Origin: Crocinitomicaceae bacterium
GTDB lineage: Bacteria; Bacteroidota; Bacteroidia; Flavobacteriales_G; Salibacteraceae
Reading direction: 5' to 3'
NCBI GenBank assembly: GCA_002713215.1
Contig: PAVO01000018.1
Location: 1 to 64,000, forward strand
Length of the DNA: 64,000 nt
Position numbers and translations under genes: made by a program. This document shows positions 36,195-45,087 of the stretch, piece by piece (within the stretch, counting starts at the first letter, position 1; each line of letters begins with the position of its first letter). The notes beneath the pieces are model-generated. The model made no database searches and was not told the DNA's origin. It saw only the letters and a list, made by a program, of their open reading frames with translations.

Positions 36195-36233
36195 TCCCAC
36201 GGCAATCCAGTTTTAGGGTTCAAAAAAGATGCG

Positions 36234-36241
36234 CAAAAGTA
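36234..36241 (-). promoter_or_regulatory. Putative -7 element of queA
   Basis: TACTTTTG on the minus strand matches TAnnTTTG exactly, giving a leader of about 30 bases before the queA ATG. Confidence 0.55.
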
Positions 36242-36353
36242 AACATTAGAGCATTACATAGAACACCTCAAAATAGGGTTGTCAAAATTTTTTAGATAAC
36301 TCCCTAATGGTAGCTCATCACAATTTTTAAGAAGCGCAAAAAGCCATTATTCA

Positions 36354-36361
36354 TACTTTCG
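36354..36361 (+). promoter_or_regulatory. Putative -7 element of the second S41 peptidase gene
   Basis: TACTTTCG (one mismatch to TAnnTTTG) ends seven bases before the ATG, implying a leaderless or nearly leaderless mRNA. Confidence 0.45.
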
Positions 36362-36368
36362 CATTTGT

Positions 36369-37973
36369 ATGAAACTTTTGAAGTCAAGCATTCTACCTAT
36401 AGTTATATCAATTGTATTCATTTCAGGTTTCTACCTGGGGTCATTCAAGTCTGGAAATAACCCCACTAATTCGGAGATTTTTTCTTATGCCAATACGTCC
36501 AATAAACTGAACCAGATCCTGGACTACGTAGAACAAGAATATGTAGATAGTATGGACCGTGAATTCTTAATGGATGAAACCATCGAATTCATGCTTCAAA
36601 AGCTTGACCCACACAGTTACTATATAACGGCTGCAGATATTCAGGCTATGAGTGAACCGCTCGAAGGCAGCTTTGAGGGTATCGGTGTCCAGTTTAGTAT
36701 TCAAAAAGATACCATTGTCGTAATTGATCCGATCAGTGGCGGACCTTCGGAGAAGGTTGGACTTAAAGCTGGTGATCGAATTGTTGAAGTAGATTCCGAG
36801 CTGGTGGCTGGCGTTGGAATTACCAATGCAAAGGTTATGAAGCTTTTAAAAGGTCCAGGAGGTACAGAGGTAACAGTAGGTGTTGTAAGAGATGCCAAAA
36901 GCCAGGTATTTGATTTCAACATTATTCGGGATAAAATTCCAATTTATAGTGTGGATGTTGGATACATGATAGAACCTGATATTGGGTACATTAAAGTATC
37001 CCGATTTGCAAAAACCACGGCTGACGAGTTTGTTCAAGAGTCAAGCAAACTGCTCAATCAGGGTATGCAAAAACTCATACTGGACCTGCGAGGTAACGGC
37101 GGGGGATTTATGGATGCTGCTATCCAAATGGCTGACGAATTCTTAAGTGATGGTAAGCTCATTGTATATACAGAAGGAAGAGCACGATCTAAGGAGGAGT
37201 ATCATGCGACTTCAGATGGTCAGCTTCAAAACGTTGACGTGGTGGTATTGATTGACGAGGGTTCCGCTTCGGCCAGTGAAATTGTCGCTGGAGCATTGCA
37301 GGATAATGACAGAGGAACTATCGTTGGAAGGAGGTCTTTTGGTAAGGGGTTGGTGCAGGAGCAAAACTCCTGGCCTGATGGAAGTGCTACCCGGTTGACC
37401 ATTGCACGATATTATACTCCAACAGGTCGTTGCATCCAACGTTCTTATAAAAATGGAACTAAGGCTTATCATGATCAAATTCGAGTTCGGTTCGAAAATG
37501 GCGAGTTGGAGGATTCATCAAGAATTGAATTGGAGGATTCTATTCCGTTCACCACTCCCGGTGGAAAAACAGTATATGGAGGTGGTGGAATTATGCCGGA
37601 TGTTTTTGTCCCACTGGATACTTCGGGCGCCAGTTTCTACCTTTCAAAATTGTATTACAAGGGGCTTTTTTATCAATTTAGTTTCGATTACTCTGATCAT
37701 AACAGAGAAAACCTGTTGTCTTTTGGAGATGTGGACCGTTTTATCGATGAATTCACGGTAAAAGGTGGTGTTGAAGAAGAGTTTTATGAGTTTGCCAAAA
37801 GTAAGGGTATCGAAAAGGATGAACGAGGGATTGAAAACTCAAGAAATCAAATACTGTATCGTTTGAAGGCCGGGATAGGAAGAAATATTTACGGTAGTAT
37901 GGGATATTATCCAGTCCTAAATAGTGAAGACAGTGCGGTTACCAAAGCTCTATCTTCATTTGGCAAATTATAG
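36369..37973 (+). CDS. S41 C-terminal processing peptidase
   Basis: This 534-residue protein has an N-terminal signal or anchor helix (about 7-25), a helical domain (YVEQEYVDSMDREFLMDETIEFMLQKLDPHS), a PDZ domain (about 95-175, GIGVQFSIQKDTIVVIDP) and an S41 protease domain with LRGNGGGFMDAAI, the serine in EGSASASEIVAGALQD and the lysine in GRRSFGKGLVQ. It acts on envelope proteins in the periplasm. It shares layout with the S41 gene at 24996-26663, but the C-terminal regions differ. The two are therefore paralogues with probably distinct substrates. Confidence 0.92.
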   Translation: MKLLKSSILPIVISIVFISGFYLGSFKSGNNPTNSEIFSYANTSNKLNQILDYVEQEYVDSMDREFLMDETIEFMLQKLDPHSYYITAADIQAMSEPLEGSFEGIGVQFSIQKDTIVVIDPISGGPSEKVGLKAGDRIVEVDSELVAGVGITNAKVMKLLKGPGGTEVTVGVVRDAKSQVFDFNIIRDKIPIYSVDVGYMIEPDIGYIKVSRFAKTTADEFVQESSKLLNQGMQKLILDLRGNGGGFMDAAIQMADEFLSDGKLIVYTEGRARSKEEYHATSDGQLQNVDVVVLIDEGSASASEIVAGALQDNDRGTIVGRRSFGKGLVQEQNSWPDGSATRLTIARYYTPTGRCIQRSYKNGTKAYHDQIRVRFENGELEDSSRIELEDSIPFTTPGGKTVYGGGGIMPDVFVPLDTSGASFYLSKLYYKGLFYQFSFDYSDHNRENLLSFGDVDRFIDEFTVKGGVEEEFYEFAKSKGIEKDERGIENSRNQILYRLKAGIGRNIYGSMGYYPVLNSEDSAVTKALSSFGKL

Positions 37974-37974
37974 C

Positions 37975-39132
37975 CTATAAATTTTCTCCAAAAATTCTGT
38001 ACGCCATTTCCATGTATGCGTAAATTTCATTCGGATGCTCGTTGCCTTTTGGTTTAATTCTTTTGTGACCAAGCCTGCAAATTATTACTTCATCTTCTGG
38101 AATAACTAATATATACTGGCCTAAGATTCCCCGCGCATAAAATACTTTCTTATCCCTAAAGCTAGTTAACCACCACTGATAGCCATACCGGATGCAAGGA
38201 TCACCATTCTTTTCTACGAGGTCAACTTCCTTAAGCGATTCACTTACATACCAGGAGGGAACAATTTGTTCTCCATTGAATTTGCCAGAATCTAAATACA
38301 GCTTTCCAATTCTTGCAAAATCCCGAGCATTGCTGTTGAAGCAGCAGAAGGCCTTTTCATATCCATTGTCGTTATCAAGGCTCCACAATGCATCATTTTT
38401 TGCCCCAATCTTTGACCACACGTTTTCTGAAAAATAGTCTGAAAGGGTTTTACCTGTCGCTTTATTGATTATGAACGAAAGCAGCTGGGTGTTACCACTA
38501 AGGTAGGTGAACTGCCCTTTTTTATCTCCCTGGTATTCATAACCTAGAGTCAGTTTCCATAAATCATCACCATAATTGGCCCTTGCCGGATACGCAAAAG
38601 GGTTGATATAATCCTCATCGAAATTGATCCCTGAATTCATCATCAATAAGTCACGGATGGTTACTTGAGCTCCGCCTTCAAATTCCGGAATAAAATCTGA
38701 TATCGTTTGATCAAGCGATTGAATTGATCCATCTTGTAGAGCAGCACCTATGGCAATGCTAACCAAACTCTTGGCCATTGAAAACGAATTACTTTTACTA
38801 TCCTTATCGTATCCATCCCAATAATGTTCATAACGAACGGTATCGTCTTTTACAACAACAAAAGCCACCGTTTTAAGCTCTTTATGTAGCTCAGACTCAA
38901 TTTCACTAAACTCAAATTCATTAAGCTTTTCTGGCCAGGCTATATGATTATTTGCCTTTACTTCGCGATTACTAAAAACCTGGAATTCGTCAATCGCCGG
39001 CCCAAACCTTCCTTTAAAAATAGTATTGTTCAATGTTGGATAGAGATGCAAATTTCCAGTGACTACCAACACGAAATGCAGCAGTATTGTAACTCCTAAC
39101 GCAAGTAAAACTTTTTTTAGGCCCTTATTCAT
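37975..39132 (-). CDS. Serine hydrolase, class C beta-lactamase-like, membrane-anchored
   Basis: This 385-residue protein has an N-terminal membrane helix (about 7-26) and a beta-lactamase/PBP-like domain. The SxxK nucleophile motif is SMAK (Ser118-Lys121), and a tyrosine in FTYLSGNTQLLSF stands where the YxN motif lies. GYQWWLTSFRDKKVFYARGILGQYI resembles the HxG region of the esterase-like group. Such enzymes include esterases, amide hydrolases and peptidases; real beta-lactamase activity is not implied. It begins one base after the lipB stop. Confidence 0.83.
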   Translation of the reverse strand: MNKGLKKVLLALGVTILLHFVLVVTGNLHLYPTLNNTIFKGRFGPAIDEFQVFSNREVKANNHIAWPEKLNEFEFSEIESELHKELKTVAFVVVKDDTVRYEHYWDGYDKDSKSNSFSMAKSLVSIAIGAALQDGSIQSLDQTISDFIPEFEGGAQVTIRDLLMMNSGINFDEDYINPFAYPARANYGDDLWKLTLGYEYQGDKKGQFTYLSGNTQLLSFIINKATGKTLSDYFSENVWSKIGAKNDALWSLDNDNGYEKAFCCFNSNARDFARIGKLYLDSGKFNGEQIVPSWYVSESLKEVDLVEKNGDPCIRYGYQWWLTSFRDKKVFYARGILGQYILVIPEDEVIICRLGHKRIKPKGNEHPNEIYAYMEMAYRIFGENL

Positions 39133-39834
39133 TTAATTGATGTATTCAATCCCAAATACACTGGATAGCTTATTCAATAGTACAGATTTTATTTCATCCA
39201 TCTTAACCAGGCTGCCCAATTCCTGAGCTATTGAAGTCACTTGCTTATCCTCAATTCCGCACGGAATTATGTTATTGAAATAGCCCAGGTCGTTATTTAC
39301 GTTTAAGGCAATTCCATGCATGGTCACCCATCGAGAGCATCGAATACCCATAGCACAAATTTTACGAGCCTTAAGCTCATCATCCGGATCCAACCAAACA
39401 CCGGTATAACCATCATACCGGCCGGCCTTTATACCGTATTCTAAAAGCAGTTGAATCACCGACTCTTCCAATTCTCTCAAGAATCGGTGAATGTCGGTAT
39501 AGAACTTTTCCAAGTCAAAAATGGGATAAACTACTAATTGACCTGGCCCATGGTGGGTAATATCCCCTCCCCGGTTTATTTTATAAAAAGATGCAGATAT
39601 ATCTTCCAACTCATTGGCATTGAGCTTCAAGTTGTCCATAGACCCACTTTTTCCTAAAGTATAAACCAAGGGATGCTCGCAGAATAATAAATGATGCGTG
39701 GTGTCTTCCTGGGAATTAATGTTCTTACGATTTCTAAGCTTAATTTGTACGTTTTGTTGGTTCAGCTGCTCCTGATAATCCCAGCATTTCTGGTAATCTA
39801 CAAGGCCTAAATCTTCGAAATATACTTTTTGCAA
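39133..39834 (-). CDS. lipB: Octanoyl-ACP:protein octanoyltransferase
   Basis: This 233-residue enzyme transfers octanoyl from ACP to lipoyl domains, such as the SucB lipoyl domain encoded in this window. Hallmarks are RGGDITHHGPGQLVVYPI, ARKICAMGIRCSRWVTMHG with catalytic Lys158, and NNIIPCGI with nucleophile Cys192. No ATG exists at the N-terminus. The TTG at 39834 lies one codon after an in-frame TAG, which is also the upstream gene's stop, so it is the start. Confidence 0.94.
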   Translation of the reverse strand: MQKVYFEDLGLVDYQKCWDYQEQLNQQNVQIKLRNRKNINSQEDTTHHLLFCEHPLVYTLGKSGSMDNLKLNANELEDISASFYKINRGGDITHHGPGQLVVYPIFDLEKFYTDIHRFLRELEESVIQLLLEYGIKAGRYDGYTGVWLDPDDELKARKICAMGIRCSRWVTMHGIALNVNNDLGYFNNIIPCGIEDKQVTSIAQELGSLVKMDEIKSVLLNKLSSVFGIEYIN

Positions 39835-39837
39835 AAC

Positions 39838-40821
39838 CTATAAATCCGCGAGTTGGTCTTTTAGGATACCAATTACGTCCACTTCAACGGGATCTATTCC
39901 CTGCTTTTCCGCAAGAATTACTGAAACCCAATCGCCTAAATAAATGAGATAATAAGCCCTTTCTACAATAGAATTCCCTTTCGACCAAATCTCAGTATAA
40001 GAAGATGTTGACTTAGAAATCTGACTTTCGGCAAATTCCATTCTTTTTTGCGTTCTATAAAAGTCGTCTTCATTTCTGAATATAACTACCGCTGTTTCGG
40101 GGTAATTCTTTGCCCAGGCAACCAATTCATTATGGTTCATTTCCGGCAAAACGTGATGCCAGCAAAGCATCTTAGAATTCTCATTAATTTGCTGACGAAA
40201 GCGAACTCCAATACCTTCGAAACCAGCATCGGAATAAATAATTGGAATCTTATTTAAAAGTTTATCCGCAATGCCCTCGGCATCAACCATTATTTCCTCC
40301 TTATACTCGATCAAATGAGAATAGACCCGACTAATGTCGGTTCGAAATTCCTGATCAATTAAATTGTAGTGAGTAAGCAATCTAAACAGCTGTACAGAAG
40401 AGTAGCCAAAGGCAGACCTGGGTGGGTAGCCTCCAGGAATAACAATATGATTATAATTATTCGCTTTTGCTATCTCCAACAATTTTCCTCCCGATGTAAT
40501 GCAGGCAATTTGTGCTCCAGATTTCTGAGCCTTTTCCAAAGCAATCAATGTCTCTTCTGTATTGCCCGAATATGAGCTTGCAATGAACAAGGTGTCCTTA
40601 TTTACAAAAGATGGAAGTGAGTAATCTTTATTGATTATAATTGGAATACTGGCTTTGTCTCCCGTTAATTGAGACACAATGGTTCCACCAATTCCAGAGC
40701 CTCCTAGACCTGATATACACACGTTCAAAATTGGCTGAGTTGCGTTATCCAGTTTTGCATTATCCGCAATCTCTACAGCATGCTTTATCTGTTCCGGTAA
40801 CTTGTTAACTAAATTTCTCAT
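39838..40821 (-). CDS. Bifunctional phosphoglucose/phosphomannose isomerase (SIS family)
   Basis: This 327-residue cytoplasmic sugar isomerase has two SIS domains. SGLGGSGIGGTIVSQL and ASSYSGNTEETLIALEKA form the phosphate-binding loops of the first. NENSKMLCWHHVLPEMNHNELVAW carries the catalytic Glu and His of the second. It interconverts glucose-6-P, fructose-6-P and mannose-6-P. The length fits the bifunctional PGI/PMI group. It lies just past a terminator after the T9SS cargo gene and two bases before the lipB start. Confidence 0.88.
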   Translation of the reverse strand: MRNLVNKLPEQIKHAVEIADNAKLDNATQPILNVCISGLGGSGIGGTIVSQLTGDKASIPIIINKDYSLPSFVNKDTLFIASSYSGNTEETLIALEKAQKSGAQIACITSGGKLLEIAKANNYNHIVIPGGYPPRSAFGYSSVQLFRLLTHYNLIDQEFRTDISRVYSHLIEYKEEIMVDAEGIADKLLNKIPIIYSDAGFEGIGVRFRQQINENSKMLCWHHVLPEMNHNELVAWAKNYPETAVVIFRNEDDFYRTQKRMEFAESQISKSTSSYTEIWSKGNSIVERAYYLIYLGDWVSVILAEKQGIDPVEVDVIGILKDQLADL

Positions 40822-40834
40822 TGATTTTTATAAA

Positions 40835-40860
40835 CAAAAGGCCGATCACAGATCGGCCTT
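40835..40860 (-). terminator. Intrinsic terminator after the T9SS cargo gene
   Basis: AAGGCCGATC and GATCGGCCTT form a perfect 10-bp stem with a three-base loop (40838-40860), followed on the minus strand by TTTTG and an AT-rich stretch. It ends 13 bases before the isomerase ATG. Confidence 0.8.
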
Positions 40861-40882
40861 CTTCAACAAATATTAGCGTAAT

Positions 40883-42457
40883 TTAGCGCATTATTTTATT
40901 TACGATCTCGTATTCCTCCCCAGAAATTTTAAGAAGAAAAAGTCCACGTGAAATCTCTGGCATATCCAAAACTCTTTTATCGTTGGATAATACTTCCTGT
41001 AAGTCAAACCTTTTAATTGTTGCTCCGGTCATTCCAATTAATTCAACCTGAACTCTTCCGGCCGGCACATTGCCAAACTCAATATGCAACTCTCCATTCT
41101 GAACCACGTAGGTTTTGATTTCACCAGTTGTAATATTGCCGGCAACACTTAATGGAGTCCCGCAAGTAGTATCAACATTAATAGTTATTTGAGCGTCATT
41201 AATACAACCCAAGGCAGAAATAGCCTTAACAGTAATGGTACTCGTTTTTCCAGGTGTTATGGTCTTAATCTTATCTGCTGATACTACACCGAATCCCCAA
41301 TCGAACAATACACCAGCATTCGATGTAATCGTGATTGTATCAGGAACATCAACACACAATACTTTACCATTAGAGGACTGGGAAAGGGAAATATCGGGTA
41401 TCGGATTCACTCCTACCTTTAACGTCATGGACGCTGTACAACCATTTGTAAACCCTTTCACTGTGTAATCGGTAGTTGCCGATGGGAAAAAAGCCGCATC
41501 AGCAGCTGTTGTATCAACAACTGTTGCTGTTGGTGACCAATGGTATTGATTTGCACCACCCATGGACACTTTTGCTGTATCTCCTATACATATAGTTGAA
41601 TCGGATTTCCATGTCCTAATCAAAAGAGGTTTAATGTTTGACGGGTTGTAGGTTAATGGAAATACCACAAAACATCCATTAGAACTATCTATTCTTGCGG
41701 TAATCATTACTGTTTGAGTTACCATTAATGTTGTTTGGGGGCCTGTTGTATCACCCACAATTGCAGCAGGGCTCCATTTATACGTATTCCTACCGTGGCT
41801 GGATTTAATTGTTAATAGCTCGTCAAAACATACCGATTGACCAAAACCCAGGCTAAATCCTCCAACATATCCCTGAATAGTTTCTTTGGGCAATTGCCGA
41901 ACAGTTGTAATCATGGTATCCCTTCCCTTACAGCCATTTGAGTCAGTTCCTGTAACCCAATATCTTCTTGGGCTAAGTGCAATATCATAAACCGTATCAC
42001 CAGTTGCAAAAGGATCGTTCAAACTTGAACCCCAGGTATACGTTTTAGCTCCCGAACCATACAACCACAATGTATCTCTAAAACAAGGTGTTGAATCACT
42101 CAAGGTCATTTTAACCACAGGTAATGCATTTACCGTAACGGTATAAAAGGTTGTATCCTTAACTCCTGAAGAATCTCCAATAACCCTATAATGTGTGGTT
42201 TGCATTGGTGAAACACTTACTGTATCTCCAGTGGTTGGTGAAACAGTGGAAGCTCCTGTAGTATCAGCCCATGAAAAGCTCACCCCACTAACACGACTGC
42301 TTGTAGCATAAAGCTGAACTGTTGTTCCTGAACAAATGGTATCTGTTGTAACTGGTTTAACAGTTGTCTGCCCGTAGCTATTCGTACTGAGAATAACAGC
42401 ACTCACCAGTGCTATTGGAAGAATTAATCTCGACGCTTTAATAAGAATATTGTGCAT
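40883..42457 (-). CDS. Secreted protein with type IX secretion C-terminal sorting domain
   Basis: This protein of about 524 residues has an N-terminal signal peptide (MHNILIKASRLILPIALVSAVILS...). It contains several Ig- or PKD-like beta modules rich in Ser/Thr/Val with recurring VSP...TTHYRV and TYTW motifs. A type A sorting domain ends in GRVQVELIGMTGATIKRFDL, RGLFLLKIS and a basic C-terminus. It should cross the inner membrane by Sec and the outer membrane by T9SS, then be attached or released at the surface. No enzymatic domain is visible; an adhesin-like role is a guess. The ATG at 42457 was chosen over a TTG two codons upstream. Confidence 0.85.
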   Translation of the reverse strand: MHNILIKASRLILPIALVSAVILSTNSYGQTTVKPVTTDTICSGTTVQLYATSSRVSGVSFSWADTTGASTVSPTTGDTVSVSPMQTTHYRVIGDSSGVKDTTFYTVTVNALPVVKMTLSDSTPCFRDTLWLYGSGAKTYTWGSSLNDPFATGDTVYDIALSPRRYWVTGTDSNGCKGRDTMITTVRQLPKETIQGYVGGFSLGFGQSVCFDELLTIKSSHGRNTYKWSPAAIVGDTTGPQTTLMVTQTVMITARIDSSNGCFVVFPLTYNPSNIKPLLIRTWKSDSTICIGDTAKVSMGGANQYHWSPTATVVDTTAADAAFFPSATTDYTVKGFTNGCTASMTLKVGVNPIPDISLSQSSNGKVLCVDVPDTITITSNAGVLFDWGFGVVSADKIKTITPGKTSTITVKAISALGCINDAQITINVDTTCGTPLSVAGNITTGEIKTYVVQNGELHIEFGNVPAGRVQVELIGMTGATIKRFDLQEVLSNDKRVLDMPEISRGLFLLKISGEEYEIVNKIMR

Positions 42458-42460
42458 ATA

Positions 42461-42468
42461 CAAGTGTA
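42461..42468 (-). promoter_or_regulatory. Putative -7 element of the T9SS cargo gene
   Basis: TACACTTG (one mismatch to TAnnTTTG) on the minus strand lies directly before the ATG at 42457, again pointing to a leaderless transcript. Confidence 0.4.
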
Positions 42469-42684
42469 ATTTTATTTGGCTTCAAATCTAGTTACTTTGA
42501 GTGATTAATTCAATAGTCAAAAAATAACCGGCAATTTTGCACAAAAAATTGTCTTAATATGGATTTAAAACTGACAAATAATATTCAAAAAATCACAATT
42601 CAAAACCCGATTTATAAATTGATGGAGATTCGTTTTATGCATGTTAAATGCTGTTAAGCCCCTATTTTACTGGGTTTTCAACAA

Positions 42685-42692
42685 TACATTTG
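42685..42692 (+). promoter_or_regulatory. Putative -7 element of the histidine kinase operon
   Basis: TACATTTG is an exact TAnnTTTG match 13 bases before the ATG at 42706. The rest of the 42464-42684 spacer holds AT-rich sequence with no gene or clear hairpin. Confidence 0.55.
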
Positions 42693-42705
42693 CCTTTCGA
42701 AATCT

Positions 42706-44325
42706 ATGAACAACAAACTAATTCATTGGCTTATTGTTGGTATATCCATGTCACTGATTGCTTTGGTTAGCATTCAGCTTTATTGGGTTAGTAAAGCCGT
42801 TACAATTAAGAAGGAAGACTTTGAAAGATCAGTTCATATAGCGCTGACCAATGTGATTAATCTTCTTGAAAAGGAAGAAGCCATAAAAAAAATTAAATCT
42901 CACCAACAAGGTCGTTTTCTGTTTACCAGTGATGAAAACGTAGCACAAATTGATGATTTAATCAGCGATTCGGCCTATCAATATTTGGTTTATAAAACCT
43001 TAGAGAAAAAAGACGAAGGCATTGAAGTAAGAATAGTAGAGGAGCAAGAAGGAAAGAGAACCGTTACCGACTTAATCACCATTGGGCAACACAAGCCAAT
43101 GGTACAAAACTCTCCCGGTCCAATGGACTATTCTTCGAATAAAGAAAATGATCAGAGCTACTATTCCTCCGACCTGCCCATCAAGTTGGATACGGGTTTA
43201 CAGAACAAGCTTGTTAATAAAACAGTATTGGTAAGTGACATTGTAAGAAGTCTGATTGAAATTGACCTCTCCGAAAACATTGAAAACAGGGTTAACGCGG
43301 TGCATGTGGAAGAGTTACTTCAACAAGAATTATTGAAAGAAGGGATAACCACAAGGTTCTATTACGGTATTTATAATCAGGACAAGGAATACAAATTGGG
43401 CAATTTGCCCTCCATGGATTTTAAGATGAAACGGGAATATTCCATCCTGTTGTTTCCTAAAGACTTAATCCTTCAGGACAATTCACTGAAGATCACCTTT
43501 CCTAAACAAATCAACTATATCTATTCTTCAATTTCTTTTCTTTTGGTTGCCTCATTATTAATAATCGTGATCATTTTTCTGGCGTTCTTTTACAGCATCA
43601 AAACCATTTTAAGGCAGAAGAAGCTATCCGAAATTAAGAATGATTTCATCAACAACATGACGCATGAACTAAAAACTCCAATTAGTACCATTTCTCTTGC
43701 TTGTGAAGCATTGACAGATCCTGATATTTCGGCAACCCCCAAGTTACTGGGGCGTTATATTACCGTTATTAATACTGAAAACAAGAGATTATTCAATCAG
43801 GTTGAAAATGTTTTAAAGAGTGCAGTTTGGGGTAGCAAAGCATTTAAACTCAGCAAGGCAGAAACGAATATGAATGAAATTATTGAGTCGGCCATCTCGA
43901 AATTTCAAATGCAACTACAAGGTAAAAATGGTTCCATTACTTATACCAATGAAGCTAAAACACATACGTTTTTAGCGGATAAGGCTCACATTACTAATAT
44001 GCTTCACAACCTAATCGATAATGCAATTAAGTATTCCAACAAGGATCCTGAGATAAAAATTAAAGCTTGGAATGACGAGGATAATTTTGTGCTTTCCATT
44101 TGCGACAATGGTATTGGGATAAGCAAAGAAAACCAGAAGAAAATATTTGATAAGTTATATCGGGTTCCAACTGGTAACCGACACGATGTCAAAGGTTTTG
44201 GATTAGGCTTAAATTATGTGAAATCTATTGTAGAAAGGCACGATGGTAAGATATCTGTTGCGAGTCGGTTAAATAAAGGTACTACTTTTACAGTCACATT
44301 TCCAATGCATAATATATTAAACTGA
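42706..44325 (+). CDS. Sensor histidine kinase, RprX-like
   Basis: This 539-residue inner-membrane kinase has an N-terminal helix (about 7-29), a periplasmic region of about 240 residues, a second helix (about 272-298), and a HisKA domain with the phospho-acceptor His320 in MTHELKTPIS. The HATPase domain shows NLIDNAIKYSN (N box), ICDNGIGISKENQKKIFDKLYR (G1/F box) and GFGLGLNYVKSIVERHDG (G2). The layout matches the Bacteroidota RprX group. The sensed signal is unknown. It lies five bases upstream of its response regulator. Confidence 0.92.
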   Translation: MNNKLIHWLIVGISMSLIALVSIQLYWVSKAVTIKKEDFERSVHIALTNVINLLEKEEAIKKIKSHQQGRFLFTSDENVAQIDDLISDSAYQYLVYKTLEKKDEGIEVRIVEEQEGKRTVTDLITIGQHKPMVQNSPGPMDYSSNKENDQSYYSSDLPIKLDTGLQNKLVNKTVLVSDIVRSLIEIDLSENIENRVNAVHVEELLQQELLKEGITTRFYYGIYNQDKEYKLGNLPSMDFKMKREYSILLFPKDLILQDNSLKITFPKQINYIYSSISFLLVASLLIIVIIFLAFFYSIKTILRQKKLSEIKNDFINNMTHELKTPISTISLACEALTDPDISATPKLLGRYITVINTENKRLFNQVENVLKSAVWGSKAFKLSKAETNMNEIIESAISKFQMQLQGKNGSITYTNEAKTHTFLADKAHITNMLHNLIDNAIKYSNKDPEIKIKAWNDEDNFVLSICDNGIGISKENQKKIFDKLYRVPTGNRHDVKGFGLGLNYVKSIVERHDGKISVASRLNKGTTFTVTFPMHNILN

Positions 44326-44330
44326 AAAAC

Positions 44331-45026
44331 ATGGAAAAAGAGTCGATTAAAATACTTGTAGTTGAAGATGACCAAAACTTAGGTGATCTACTTAGTGAAT
44401 ACCTGCAAGCTAAAGGATTTGAAAGTGATCTTCGCAGAAATGGCAAGGAAGGATTAGAAGCATATCGAACTTCACATTACGACCTATGCATTTTTGATGT
44501 TATGATGCCAGTTAAGGACGGCTTTTCATTGGCAAAAGATGTTCTAAAAATAAACCCTGAAGCACCTATTATCTTTTTGACGGCTAAATCCATGAAGGAA
44601 GATAAGCTTGAAGGGTTTAAGCTCGGAGCTGATGACTACCTGACCAAGCCTTTTTCAATGGAAGAATTGCTAATGAGAATTAAAGCAATTTTGAGAAGGA
44701 CCAAAAAGGAAAGGGATCATCAAAAGCAAGAAGACTTTGTTATTGGAGACTTTTCTTTCAGCAGCAAACTTCAGGAGTTGAAACTTAACGGAGGTGTTCA
44801 AAAACTTACTTCAAAGGAAAATGATTTACTGAAGCTACTGGCTTTAAACCTCAATGAGGTAACCGATCGTTCCTACGCATTAAATCACATTTGGGGAGAC
44901 GACTCTTATTTCAATTCAAGAAGTATGGATGTGTATATTACCAAATTGAGAAAATACCTGCGCGGAGATGACAAACTTGAAATAGTCAATGTTCATGGTA
45001 AAGGGTTCAAACTTTTGGTAAAGTAG
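44331..45026 (+). CDS. OmpR-family response regulator, RprY-like
   Basis: This 231-residue protein has a receiver domain (about 1-120) with the acidic pair in VVEDDQNL, phospho-acceptor Asp56 in CIFDVMMPVKDG and the conserved Lys in KPFSMEELLMRIKA. A winged-helix DNA-binding domain follows (about 135-230; LTSKENDLLKLLALN, SRSMDVYITKLRKYL, VHGKGFKL). It is co-transcribed with the kinase and should bind DNA when phosphorylated. A strong terminator follows. Confidence 0.94.
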   Translation: MEKESIKILVVEDDQNLGDLLSEYLQAKGFESDLRRNGKEGLEAYRTSHYDLCIFDVMMPVKDGFSLAKDVLKINPEAPIIFLTAKSMKEDKLEGFKLGADDYLTKPFSMEELLMRIKAILRRTKKERDHQKQEDFVIGDFSFSSKLQELKLNGGVQKLTSKENDLLKLLALNLNEVTDRSYALNHIWGDDSYFNSRSMDVYITKLRKYLRGDDKLEIVNVHGKGFKLLVK

Positions 45027-45050
45027 AATTGGATATAAATCTTATTGGAG

Positions 45051-45079
45051 AGGGCTGAAAATAATTCAGCCCTTTTTTT
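45051..45079 (+). terminator. Intrinsic terminator of the two-component operon
   Basis: AGGGCTGAA (45051-45059) pairs with TTCAGCCCT (45065-45073) over a five-base loop, followed by seven T residues ending at 45079. Confidence 0.9.
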
Positions 45080-45087
45080 GTGCCGTT

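Noticed and set aside
36195-36233. preQ1 riboswitch before queA
   Set aside because: The predicted leader is only about 40 bases, with no visible preQ1 aptamer pseudoknot.
37975-39132. Beta-lactamase resistance gene
   Set aside because: The SxxK motif is shared by esterases and peptidases, the later motifs are not those of a class C beta-lactamase, and the protein is membrane-anchored, so a resistance call is unsupported.
32345-42457. Single large operon from the T9SS cargo gene through the polyprenyl synthase gene
   Set aside because: Strong terminators at 35088-35118 and 40835-40860 and the plus-strand S41 gene break it into separate units.
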